Below are positions 25,091 through 37,300 of a DNA stretch of 64,000 nt, in pieces. The position numbers and the translations under genes were made by a program. The notes below the pieces were generated by a model. The model did no database searches. It was not told the origin of the DNA and was given only the letters and a program-made list of their open reading frames with translations. How positions within the stretch are numbered: position 1 is the stretch's first letter; every line of letters begins with the position of its first letter. Source of the DNA: Bolinopsis microptera (taxonomy: Eukaryota > Ctenophora > Tentaculata > Lobata > Bolinopsidae). Location of the stretch: contig NC_087073.1 in the NCBI RefSeq assembly GCF_026151205.1, forward strand, positions 7,523,001-7,587,000, given 5' to 3'.

Positions 25091-28000
25091 TAATGTGGCA
25101 CAGATGAAATAATCAACGTTTCTAAAAGTGTTTATGTGAGAAAGCTGCCATTTCTTTGATGTGAATCAGGGAAGCAAATGGGAAACAAATAGATTAGATA
25201 GTCCTATTTTAAAGGTGTTTTATTTGCATCTGAAAAGTGATTGTGACCCTGATCAAATGTCATCATGCAATGTACTAATTTAAGCTATACTCATTAGTCA
25301 TTACAACCAAACTCTCCTTTCAACAGACACTACTTGGGGTTCAGAGCTTCAGGGGTCACATGTTGTCGTGCACAAGTTCTCTGCACTTTAATCCTTACTC
25401 AAACTATGAATCTGATTAACCTTCCTTTTAACTATTTTCATAACCCCTATCTAAAACATAAGGCCTAATCCCAACTCTTGAACCTTGATCCCCACCCTCA
25501 AGATCAAGCTTGAACTCTATGAAAACTCGACCCAACTTGTCCCACGTACGATTGGGATCAAGTTGCCTCGAACAAAACCAACGTCTACTGTCTACTTCGT
25601 TGCTTTGTTTTGCGGGAAATGTATTCAGGTTACAACGTCTGGGGATCTGTGCTAGGCCTTTGTTAAATCCTCTGCTGGTTTTGTTGAACAAAGAAAATTT
25701 AATGGCCAGCGGGACGATTAACATGTCTTCTTTGTTCTGCAAAAAATACCGTAAAGTAACGGTGTACCGCTAATGGACTATTAGGCGAACAATGAACAAT
25801 GAGCCGCAAAATGATCTGGACAATGCTGGGTTACCCTGATTATTTGAAAAGTTGGGAGTATAATCAGGGGATGGGTTGATAAATTCAATACTTGGATTCC
25901 ACGTATTGCTTGGATAAAATGAGTCGCCAGGAAAGTTAGTACTAGTGACGACTCGAGCATGAAAAATGAAAAAATGGAAGCCTGTTTAATACTCAGGCCA
26001 AGTTATTTAATATCTGTGCGTTACTCGACAGAAAAGTTCGTTGTAATTGTGAAGCTACATAAGCTTAAAGGTAAAATGTTGCAAAAAACGAAAAGGACTG
26101 GACCGGGATATATGTAAAAACTTAATTTTCGAAAACCTACAGTGTCAAAATCCCGACTGTACTACAACGAATCTGAAACAAAGACTCCGTCCGCTGCTAC
26201 AACAGCAGCCTCACTGCTCTGAAATAAAGAAACACAACACCACCACAAAGCTATAAGTTTACTGGTCCACACAGGTGAAGTCTGTGGTCCCCTGGGGACA
26301 CAAAGACAGTGTACTTCTTGTTGAGCTCGTATTAAAAATCAATTTAAACTCTCACAACAACTGGTCTCTGGTTTTGTTCCGCTGATACTTGTCAAGCTTC
26401 ACTAAACTTCAACAAAATACAGATAATCGTTTAACATGGTAAGCAAAACAAAGGATGAAAGGGGACCCGCCGAGCTCGTCCCGATTCGTTTTATGTCCTC
26501 GAACAAAGGAGAATCAGATAACTTTTGTAGCCACTGGATTCCATGCAGGTTTGATCACACGAACTGCTTTCTTGAGATATTCTCAATTGTCCGTAACAGA
26601 AGTGGGGTATCTAGGTGACAGTGACACCACTGAAATGTCTACTTGAGTCATTTGAGGTCAATATCTTAACAGCTAACAAAAGATGCAGTCTTATCCAGTA
26701 GCCAGATAATGCTAAATTTGGAATGAGTTTAAAAAGAGAACGACCAACATATTATAGTATCCAGTGAGAAACAGTGGTGCAGTGATCAGACACGGATGTC
26801 ACAAAAAGCTGATGGATACACAACCCCCTGCGTCACGGAGCTCGGAACACATGATTACGATCCACAAAACAGTCTTCATTGTGACATTTGTATAGACTGT
26901 ACAATAGGTTCACGCTTGGATACACCTCCAGTGATTGACAAGTCCTGGCTGTATTTACTGTATATACTGTTTACTGTAACATTTCACACAATAGAGACCT
27001 GCTATCCTCGACCAGACAGCTCTTTGGACTATCCTGTCACTTATCGTGTCTTGCGTTAGCTTCGTTCGGAGGTCGGAGAACATGTTTATACTGGCCACAT
27101 GTGAGCAGTAATATTATTGTTCGTTAGAACTGAGGATAGTGGCTGGTGCCTGACTTCGGTAAATGAGACGGTGAGATTGCCATGTACCAAGCAAACCAGC
27201 CAATGAGTTCTCTTTGTCTAACTTATAACAATTTACAAGATATAAATTTTGATTTTTATAGCTGTCAAGCTGTGCTCTCTTCATCGTGTCAGTTCACCAG
27301 GGTAAAAGAGATCCGGAGTTTAGATAAAGACGTAAAATGAAAGTTTTGTTTGGAGACTGGGGACGTCAAGATATTTATCACCATTTAACCTGGGCGCTCC
27401 CTATAATAGACTGTGGCGGGATTATTGCCATGCTGCATCAATGCCAAGTGCCAACCTATTATTGTTTGACAGTTTCCAATATCGATCAATGATATTCAAA
27501 AATGTTGGTAGCGAATTTTAGCAATTACCAAGTCTTCGATTCGGAAAAACATTGAGATCATCCTAAACTTTTTCTACATTCTTTTTGGAAATTCTGGGTT
27601 CTTTAATTTTCGGTTTACGGCATTTCCTAATTTTAATTGTTTGCATTTTTTCAAATCTATGATTCCTCTCAGTATATATATATAATATACTACATGAAAT
27701 ATTTGTTCACGTTTGAGGATTTAACATATTTACTGAAACGATTAAACTTGATCTCAGTGCAAATACATGAGCACAGAAATGAAGCCTCGCGTCATTATTG
27801 TCTGAAACTTACTTAAGGTTTTAGCTGTTTTCTACCATTATGAAATGCTCCATCAATTATATTCAATTTATGCTTGATAAAGAGAATTGTAAGTTGGGTG
27901 AAAACAGTGACCTCACTGCCGAGTACGCATCATGTTTTCTAACTTAACTTAACCTGATTCCTAAGCAGAGCTTTATTTTAACTTAAACTTGTATTGAGAT

Positions 28001-28520
28001 ATAGTACGTGCCATAGCAACCCGTATGACTGACTAATAACTGATTCATGTAATGTTTGTGAAGGATAAGAAATGATAATTGCTCTAATAATTGCGCCCAA
28101 AAGACATAAAAATTGCTGAATTTGGGTAAATAGAAATCATATTCATAATGATAAGTCATGAGTGTTGATAGAATAGGGCTAAAACCTGAGTACTTAACTA
28201 ATAAGTTAGAATAGAACTTCTCACTTCACTTAGACAGAGAATAGTAAATGCTCGTTGAAGTGTTTGATCTCGTGAAATCCCTGGATCCGGTTTCCAGCCA
28301 ATAAAGCGGTCCCGCCGGGCGCCGCTGTTTATTGGAATCAGCAGTATTGAAGTGACATGTCGTTGCAGCATACCATTTTGTCCGTATATCAGAAAGGATA
28401 CTAATCAATATCCGTCTGCGAGAGTCCGTTATTGTGCCTCCAAATTGGTAAAAATTTATGGCATTATAATTTGCTGTTTGACAGTTTCAGTATAACCTGG
28501 TGTAACAGAAGCATTTGAAT
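25091..28520. other. non-coding stretch, nothing firm
   Basis: Moderately long ORFs at 25428-25773 (both strands) and 26436-27059 lack partner exons and recognisable motifs. No transposon ends were found. Confidence 0.4.
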
Positions 28521-28595
28521 GGCCAGCTCAGTTGGTATCGCAGAGCTGTCCTATTAAACTGGCGCCACCGGCTGGGCTCCCCCGATTATCGTCTG
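28521..28595 (+). ncRNA. tRNA-like sequence with a good A box, possible SINE head
   Basis: CAGCTCAGTTGG at 28524-28535 matches the tRNA A-box consensus at all but the first base. It is followed by bases that close a D-arm (GCTC...GAGC). About 35 bp on, GGCTGGGCTCC at 28570 is a weak B box. The anticodon and acceptor stems do not fold convincingly, so this is not a working tRNA. A tRNA-derived SINE head or tRNA pseudogene is the likeliest reading. Confidence 0.35.
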
Positions 28596-30052
28596 GGTAT
28601 ATTTGCGTGCTACCTCAGTGCTTTAAACTTACGGAGGTATCAATTCGGGTTGACAGTACGGGTATAACGGAGTATTAGAAATTATACTGATCAAGAGGAA
28701 GGTTTCATATTATTATGGTAGATATACCAGCATCTTAAATATTTATAGGAAGTTTTAATTTATAGTCGCGAGATCTAGGCAGGTACGGCTCGTGACGATA
28801 ATCAGTCTTTAAGTTTCAAATAAGCATGAAGTACCCGATACAAAACATGTTCAGAGATTGGCCGAAATGGACAATAAAGAATCGATAAATGTATTTAAGC
28901 AATTGGCAGTCATGATAATCATTAATCAATGCAGTGTATATTGCTATTATTAATCCTGCTTCTAGTCTGTACCCCAGTTTTAGTTCGAATTATGGCCTAA
29001 TATATGACTCTAGAGTCGTCGACCCATCATTTCCTCCTTGAAATATAACATGTCAGTTTTCCTATTATTGACGACTTATATAAAAGATTTTGTGCTCGTG
29101 AAGATTTGTGACCTAACCCACCTATTTGAATTTTCATGCATATTTAAAAATAACAGTAACTGTAAGGAAGACCGCGAGTTTTAACGGGGCATTTCCAAGC
29201 AACAAAAACACGCACGTTAACAAGTGAAACAGTAGCACAGAATACGTTCCAACTCTTGTTTCTGCTCGTGCCATGACCGCTACAATATGTTCGTACCCAA
29301 TTGCTTTGACGGTAGAATCTTGCAAGTTGTTTATCTGAATGTGTTATCTATGCGGATCCTAACAAACGCACTCGTTAGTAAAGTATTAGTACACCTTCTT
29401 TGATCAATAATTGGAGTATCTTTTCAGGCTTTTATCTCAATGGTCACTTTGAATGAGTCAATCGGCCGCTTTCAGCTGTATGTGGATATCGGGTGCCGAG
29501 ACCTTTCAATAGACAAGCTATCCTCAAGGTACTTATAGAACAAGGAATGAGAACCGCTTTGAAAATTATGCTCTCTTCGATCAACCAGACAAAAATATTC
29601 AAAACCTTAAGAATAAGAAAATATAAATTCCCCGCTGAAGGCAAAGTCAGTAAGGGCATTTAATCTTAGAATCAGACAATTCAGGCAGTTCAAGTCCAGA
29701 ATTAATAGGTTTACATGTTTATTGTTAAGGGATCTCAGAAATCTATAAGTGTTTTGGGTTCTTGTACATTTGATAGTCTCACCGCATGAACCCTAACCAT
29801 ATTATACCTTCAAACCTAACTTTAACCCTCCAAATCGGTGTTGGGATACAAAATCAGGTAATTCACTAGACTAGTCTTACTTACAAGTGACCCTTCTGAG
29901 GATAGAGTATACTCTCCTTTGAGCTTATTTTGCAGATGCTACATCGTACATATTAAACGCATAACTTAATAAACAAAAGTGACTAAACAGAGAACTTACT
30001 TAACACAGAATCAAGGTAATGTAAATTTGCTAATATTGATAATCTGTCGAAG
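28596..30052. other. non-coding stretch, nothing recognised
   Basis: Only short ORFs, one with two hydrophobic segments (29134-29270, minus) that I cannot support further. Confidence 0.4.
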
Positions 30053-30672
30053 AACATCTGGGGAACATCTGGGGCACAAACACCACCCCGGGAACATCTG
30101 GGGCCAAACACCATCCCGGAAACATCTGGGGCACTAACACCACTCCGAGAACATCTGGGGCACAAAGACCACCCCGGGAACATCTGGGGCACAAACACCA
30201 CTCCAGGAACATCTGGGGCACAAACACCACTCCGGGAACATCTGGGGCACTAACACCACTCCGGGAACATCTGGGGCACTAACACCACTCCGGGAACATC
30301 TGGGGCACTAACACCACCCGGGAACATCTGGGGCACTAACACCACTCCGGGAACATCTGGGGCACAAACACCACTCCGAGAACATCTGGGGCACAAAGGT
30401 CAAAGACCACTCCGGGAACATCTAGGGCACAAACACCACTCCGAGAACATCTGGGGCACAAAGGTCAAAGACCACTCCGGGAACATCTGGGGCACTAACG
30501 TCTAATACCACTCCGGGAACATCTGGGGCACAAACTCCACTCCGGGATCATCTGGGGCACAAACACCACTCCGAGAACATCTGGGGCACAAAGGTCAAAG
30601 ACCACTCCGGGAACATCTAGGGCACAAACACCACTCCGAGAACATCTGGGGCCCAAAGACCACCACGGGAAC
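30053..30672. repeat. about 30-bp minisatellite, GGGAACATCTGGGGCAC core
   Basis: About 20 copies of a unit containing AACATCTGGGGCACAAACAC, with a longer variant carrying AAAGGTCAAAGACC that recurs as a higher-order unit. Short inverted relics of the core (GCCCCAGATGTG and similar) lie just beyond at about 30745-30825. Confidence 0.93.
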
Positions 30673-31163
30673 ATCTGGATTGCACCTGATGTGCGTATGA
30701 TAAAAACTTGGTAGAGATACATGGGACTCCAGTTTCCACGTGTTTGCCCCAGATGTGTCCAGAGTTATTTCGTGCCCAAAGTTATTTTTGTGTGGCCCAG
30801 ATTTTCCCCAGATGTGCTTTGACTTATTAATAAGTTGAACGCAATAATCAGAAAGATCTCTGGTATTTTACCAGGAAACGGGTTTAGAATGTATCGAAGT
30901 AAAAACTAGTTCATTTTACTTCGAGGTTTTTAGAAACATTTTCTGGTTGTCAGACCTCTAATTGATAAATCCCAATTTTATCCACCCCTCTCCCGAAAGA
31001 AGCTCAGTTAACGAGAAAAATTGACCAAAAATGAATCAGGTCTGTTAGAAAATAGTCAGGTTTCATTTTCAGCGAAGCGTAAAAAATTTACCAATTGTGA
31101 ATAAAAATTCTATTGAAGTTTTTCAGATAAGTGTGGTAACTGGCACGATTTACAAGGTTTCAG
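30673..31163. other. non-coding stretch with inverted relics of the preceding array
   Basis: GCCCCAGATGTG, GGCCCAGATTTTCC and CCCCAGATGTGC between 30745 and 30825 are degraded reverse-strand copies of the neighbouring minisatellite core. Nothing else is seen. Confidence 0.5.
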
Positions 31164-31382
31164 GCTGATGCCAAGTGTAATTGCTTGAGTTGTAGCGGTA
31201 AACTGATATCGGCACAATCAGCACAATCGGCGCAACAGACTAAAAGTAAAAAGCGAAGCATGGACAATCGTCCGGTCTATTCACGGACCTCTAACGGATA
31301 TGATCCAGGCACCGATACCATTCCGATCCTGTTCGAGGTCGCCCTGTTGAGCAGGCTGATAATCAGATATATCGATCTCTGA
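31164..31382 (+). CDS. possible terminal exon (73 codons)
   Basis: After GGTTTCAG an open frame starts ADAKCNCLSCSGKLIS. It runs through a polar QSAQSAQQ stretch and a basic KSKKR patch, and ends RYIDL before TGA. The composition looks protein-like and the acceptor is reasonable. I found no upstream exon in matching phase, so this is only a candidate 3' exon of an unrecognised plus-strand gene. Confidence 0.28.
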   Translation, partial: ADAKCNCLSCSGKLISAQSAQSAQQTKSKKRSMDNRPVYSRTSNGYDPGTDTIPILFEVALLSRLIIRYIDL

Positions 31383-34338
31383 CAAAAGGCAGCAATTATA
31401 TGGCGACGGTGAATGAGCCTAATTAGATACCAACCTTCCGATAATGGCGGGTTTCTAGTGATTTACCATCAACAAGCACTTAACTTTGTATAATGCAAAA
31501 GATCCGAACGTAATCTAACAATAGGATTAGACACAAATGGTCCTCCTTATTGCAGGTAGTTGCGATCCCAGCAGCCCATGGTTATTATTCCTAGAACTCT
31601 TTAGATGAACTCCAATAAATCGCATTGTGGTGCAGTAGTCCGCGGGCTTTGTGAACAATGGTTTAAATTGGTTTAAATTGGTCCACTGGTTCGGTAATGT
31701 GGACCAATTCATTCTTCTAACTATTTGGCAACACTCTTCCAGGCTAAGATAGAAAGTCAGCGGCAACAGTTAGGGCTTAACTGCCCGCAGCTTAATCTTA
31801 AAGAGTTAGGGCGGGCGAACCTTTTACAAACCAAAGGCTCAAAACATAGACTGCTAGAGATAACGATGACTACAAAGCCCCGATAGTACGATAGATGTAT
31901 ACAGTACTGCACGTTGTCAACTCAAGGCTTTTAAGTGGTGAAAGTAAACTTCAGCCTTTTATCACCGCTACACGACAAAGGAATCGGTAAATAAATTGTG
32001 ACGGTTACGTAATTCAGAGGATGCTGTGATTTTTCTCAGTGTTCAAACTTTTAGACGTGGAATGATTTCACAGATATTTACCCATTTAACCATTGTTTAT
32101 TGGCGCAGTAACTGCGTATATTAACTAACTAACCCGTGACAAGCAACTAAAGAGAGCAAGCAAATGACAATAGGTCTAACATATTCTCACATATTCATTT
32201 AATGGGAGATTAATTTTCCATTTCTTCCCCCAACCGGGTCCAGTAATCACATCCAATAAATAACTACAAAAATTACAAAGTGATACGCATATACAATTAA
32301 CTACATGCGACCTGACAGCCAATCCTGGCCACTAACAATTCTACCGCCATCGGTTTTAGTGTTAACGAGAGATGGAGTCTAATTAATATGTTCATAAATT
32401 TTCCGGACATTCTTGCGCTTTTTATTGCAAATGGGACAGTGTTAAATCGGCCGAATGGTGATGAAAATTCTTTGAAATTGAACTTCAACTTTCCGATGGC
32501 AACATTTATTGTCAAGTGAAACTGTTGAATTTGAAAGGAAAATAAAAACGAACAAACTGACGACCGGCTGATACCCCAAACAATGGATTATAATATCTTC
32601 ACTTAGCAAATGAAGTTGGAACTAGAACTTGCATCCATGAAATTAATAGTGGACCGATTAACTGTGGGTTTCTGGGTGTGTCACACTCTCGCGTGATGTG
32701 TCTAAAACAAAAAACCGGAGATGGCACATAATTTTCAATGATTTCTGTATTTATGACGCTAACTCCAAATCCGTCCACTTTTGATATAGAGCGAGTGGGT
32801 AGTGGACAATGAGGGTTTCCAGTTTCAATCTTTTCAAGTATATACAGAATGCAGATGTACCAACTCAAATCAGAACTCTGAATCGGACACAATAGAAATT
32901 GATCCAATTTGAGGGTAATTGTACAAAAGGTAAATGATGTATAAGAATGAGACAGGTGGTTCAGCTATAGTCTAATTGAATCCACTCAATTATTCATACT
33001 TACTTTGTTTGTTAGATTGGATGATCTATTTAGGCTCGTTAAACAATAGACAACTGACAATGACGGAGTCAGCACTAGAGAGGGACCACGCATCAGTTAC
33101 AGACCAGGAGACAAACCAGGAGACGTGAACATTTATAGTGAAAATTATATAAATTTCGAAGGAGATGCTATTTTTGTACTATCCTAAAGTTATTTTGGGC
33201 TGGGATAGGTAAAAACATCCAAACTTACTACTGCTTGTAGCTATTTTTGACTGATAAGCAATTTCAGATGTGACCAATAAAATTTACACTATAGTATTGT
33301 GCAAGTAAGGAGGTTAAGATGTTATCTCCTGCTTATCTAGTACCCCTCTCATCACGTAAAAAGTCTCTCTAGCTTTACTGATTGTTATTATTATCAAATA
33401 TAGCATCAGAAATGCGACCACCGACAATTGCTGGCGTAGCTAAAAAGGGGGGTTATGACTGAAAGAATATGATTTTTGTTAGTTATATGCTATTTGTAGA
33501 ATGAAGGTGGTTCTACTGATTGAGCTGTCAGAAAGTGGAGAAGCGAGTAAAACACAGCAATTATATTAATTCATTTAATCAGTATTGTGATGTATCATTC
33601 TCAGTAAAGACATATATTTACCAAATTTAATAAATTAGATGAATGAGCGTTGTTGGTACACGAAGAATTATGGCATCGAGTTTAAAATAACGTGATGATG
33701 ATATAATCAACAATTATACCATTTCAAGCATGAGCAGTCTCAGAAAATCTTAAAACCTGACAAGCAAATATCTCATCAACTTACCAGTATCCTTCATATT
33801 ACCAAACATTTTCCCAATCTTTAATCTCATTTTTAGTTCATAAACTCTACAGTCCTTGCCTGACATTATCTCTCCTTTCGTTTTAAACGTTTCTGCTGCT
33901 ATTCTTTTTATTTTCATGAGAATAAATTCCAAAAGTGACGGTTTATCAAATAATAATAAGTCAAAGGGATGCCAAATGACCCGTGGTCAGATAATCAAGG
34001 CGTTGTCCTGAATCCGAAGGTCTGTCAAAGAATCGAAACTTAGCTCAAGTACCAGCGGGCCATGCACAACGATTACCCTACTCGCTTTATCGGCCAACAG
34101 GTGACACATTTTTTGTGAAAATTTAGAAAACTCGTTAACAAGATCCTAGTCACGGCTGGTACAAATTTATATTTGTCTCCCTGACTAGCCCTTTGTTATA
34201 CGTGCATGAAAATCAGCTGTCTCTACAGTAGTGGGGACGTTTTTTGCCTATTAAGGTTTGTAAGGATTGCGGCTGGGAACCCCAAGGATATATATTTAAT
34301 TGGTTGTGCTATAAATAAACCTACTTAATGCCCGCCTG
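31383..34338. other. non-coding stretch, nothing firm
   Basis: A possible minus-strand exon at about 33775-33960, with frame containing DCRVYELKMRLKIGKMFGNM and a GTAAGT donor, has no partners. Otherwise nothing is recognised. Confidence 0.4.
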
Positions 34339-37300
34339 TTAGGTCTCTAAGAAGAAAGGTGTGGTCATGGTCTCCACGAAGGAGATGTAGGGAGCTCCCC
34401 CTGCCACCGCTACCTTGCCGCTACTGGACACGGCCAGAGAGGATACTGATCTTCTGAAACCATCTATCCGAGATACCACTTTTTCTTGTGCTATCGAGAT
34501 TATCTGCAAGTACGATCAAAGGGGGTTAATTGATAAGTTCGCGGAATTTGTTTTAAAGCGATCAGCTCTCACGTTTAAGAGAAATCACGAAACTTTATTT
34601 ATTATAGACGGGACTATCATTATGAAACTGATCAAGCCATTTTTGCACGTGATCAAGCCATGTTGTCACTTGAACGCCTCAGTCCCACTGTCAAAGGACT
34701 TGCAATATGGTCAATTCGACAAAGAAAGGTAAGAAGGTTTAATATTATGTGTTCAAAAATAGAATAATACGTAATGATAGACCAGTCAGGAATCAAGATA
34801 GGTAATCTACCTATCCATTAAATAACGAGCACTGCTCGCTAAAACCTGTCGTACCATCATTCTGGGACACTCATTAAAACCACATCTCCACATGATCGAA
34901 AAACATTGTGTCGAACTCGAGTACGTTACCTTGACTCTAGTTCGACACGTGCCAAAGTTCGAGAGAATTGGTTTCTGGTGGACTTTAGTTATAGAACTGT
35001 ATACTACGTGTCGAACTACAGAACATGAATCGACCTGGTAAACATGTTAAAATTATTAAAATGTAACCTGAGCGTCATGACAAGTAGCGCTGCCTGCAAT
35101 CACGTGGTTGTCTCCGCAGAACTTCACTACAAGAACATATTCTCCCCGGAGTTTGGGGCTCTCGTAGGGCAGGCATGCGATCCTTCTTCCTTCCTGGGGG
35201 AAATGGTTACGTAATGTTTTAAGAACCATGCAAGTTTGAAGGGTTATCTGCAGACAACAGTCTGCAGGGGCAAGCTAATGGTTTAAAGGGAGAGTGTTTA
35301 ATGATATCAGGTTTGTCCGACTAGTGAATCCCTACAAATAGAAACTTGGAATCAAATTTGACTTGCTTATCACTGCTTAAATTAGGCTTCTGTTTATACT
35401 GTTTGGAAACTTTACCCAACTGCATGACACCCACGTGTTTGAACTGGAGAGGTGAACACTGGGTAATCTTAGAGGGTGGATAACGTAGTAATACTATTGT
35501 CTGACTGTCTAATACCATTAGCATCTTGTCAGTAGTTAATCACTAAATCAATCAACTACTGTCTGATTACATGTGAGAAATCACATGACAAGGACACATG
35601 ACACGTGCAGTTCGTCGGTCCTTCGTCTTGCAGGTCACTGCAACTCTTAGGTACGTCACTGATCATATGACCAGACACTTTGCTTTAACGAGGTAACCGG
35701 AGACAGCGGTACGACAAACTTATCTGCAGCAAGATATATAAACCTCTTATATCTGTCATATATCCATTATCCATTATCCATCATCAGTTCGACTTCAATC
35801 AGTTTAGCAGTTATATCTTCTTTGCAAAGTACAATTCAGCCCAACTTCAGATACACCAGCATGCACCAGAAACCAGTTCCCGCTCAGTTCCACGCTCCTC
35901 CTCCTCCTCCTGCTCCTGAGTTTAACCAAGTGTTTTGCCCCCCTCCACCCTATCAGGAGGACCTGCCACAGAACCACTACTACAGAGCCGGTACACGGAT
36001 AGTACCTGCACATAAACTCGTCCTTCAGTTCCCTTACTCAGCCAAGCCGACACCTTACCTTGATTCTACCTACGAAAATGCCTACTGTCATAACCTCATT
36101 TTACCCAAACCAGGGGAATGTTTGAAGAAATCAAGTGGTTTAGAAACCCCTCCTGGATCCTCTGAAGATGTAAAGGTTCCCTTCTCAGACAGTGGACGAA
36201 GGAGAAGTTTGTGGAGAATTCTAGTGCGGAAAGTTACCAAGAAACGTCTGAGTGTTGGTCTGAAACCTAAATCTAAATCAATGAGCTCGGGTTTAAAACC
36301 ACGAACCAGAGCAATGAGTTGCGACGACACACGGCAAGTGGTTGAGATGAAGCCAGCAACCCATCCTTTTATCACACCAACTATCCAGCCCCTGGTACAC
36401 GTATCACCTTCAGTGAAACCACCAACTCCCCCTCCTAGAGGCATAGTGAAACCTCCACGAAGGTTTAAGAAAACCTCCCCAGACAACTCAACTCTCTGTT
36501 CCGTCTCGTCCAGAAAACACTCTTCGTCAGATCAAGAATCCTTCAGTTCGCTTAAAAAGATTAAAAAGTCTGTTTCCTTCAGTAATATCGCTACCAGCAG
36601 TCTTCTTCCTGCTAAGGGGGCAAGAAAGAGAACGCTCACGAACTCGTACGTTTGCAATGGCTATATTTTCACCAAGTTGTGAATTTCTCTATTTGCTCTT
36701 ATTTCTTTTAAAATGTTTATTAAGTTTTAGGTATAATTAGTTTATGTATAGTTGTGTTATTTTTATTGTTTATTTCAAAAAATATAGATAATAGTCTTTC
36801 CTTGTTACTTCCCAATCTTACCTTTATGCTCCAAAGCTCGATAGCGTTTTCAGGAAGTAGAGATCCAGTGACGCACAGGTCCCCCTTTATAGCCAGCGCA
36901 TCACCACACAACTTAGGTCCGAAGTTGCTGCCTGTACTCATACTCTTAACTACTTGACCTGTTCTCAAGTCCCAAACTTTTACTGAGCTGCAGATATTTT
37001 GGGTTTTTAAAGCACGAAGAAATATTGTTTTTTATTGGGAATTTTATCGAGATTATTTGATCGTGCACATTCAAATTGCTATGATTTCAAGATAATCACT
37101 GGATTACCTTTCTAAGGCAACAATGATGCTTAGGAAAAATATAAATTCGACTAAAATCGATTAAAATAACACTTATTTTGCCTCCCCTGGTCTCTATTTA
37201 AAATTTTTGGCAGCTGAATGAAATCTGTTCATCTGATTCGACAATGACATTTCACATTTATACTATATTTCTTCATCCACGCCTTAGGCAAATCTCTTTT

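Noticed and set aside
25428-25773. Overlapping ORFs on both strands (104 and 87 codons)
   Set aside because: No motif, no partner exons and no splice-phase support. They look like chance.
33750-33990. Minus-strand exon-like frame ending at a GTAAGT donor
   Set aside because: The frame and donor look plausible, but an upstream acceptor in phase and any downstream partner are lacking.
34415-34732. Plus-strand 105-codon ORF
   Set aside because: It is antisense to the last WD40 exon (34339-34503) and loses protein-like composition outside it.
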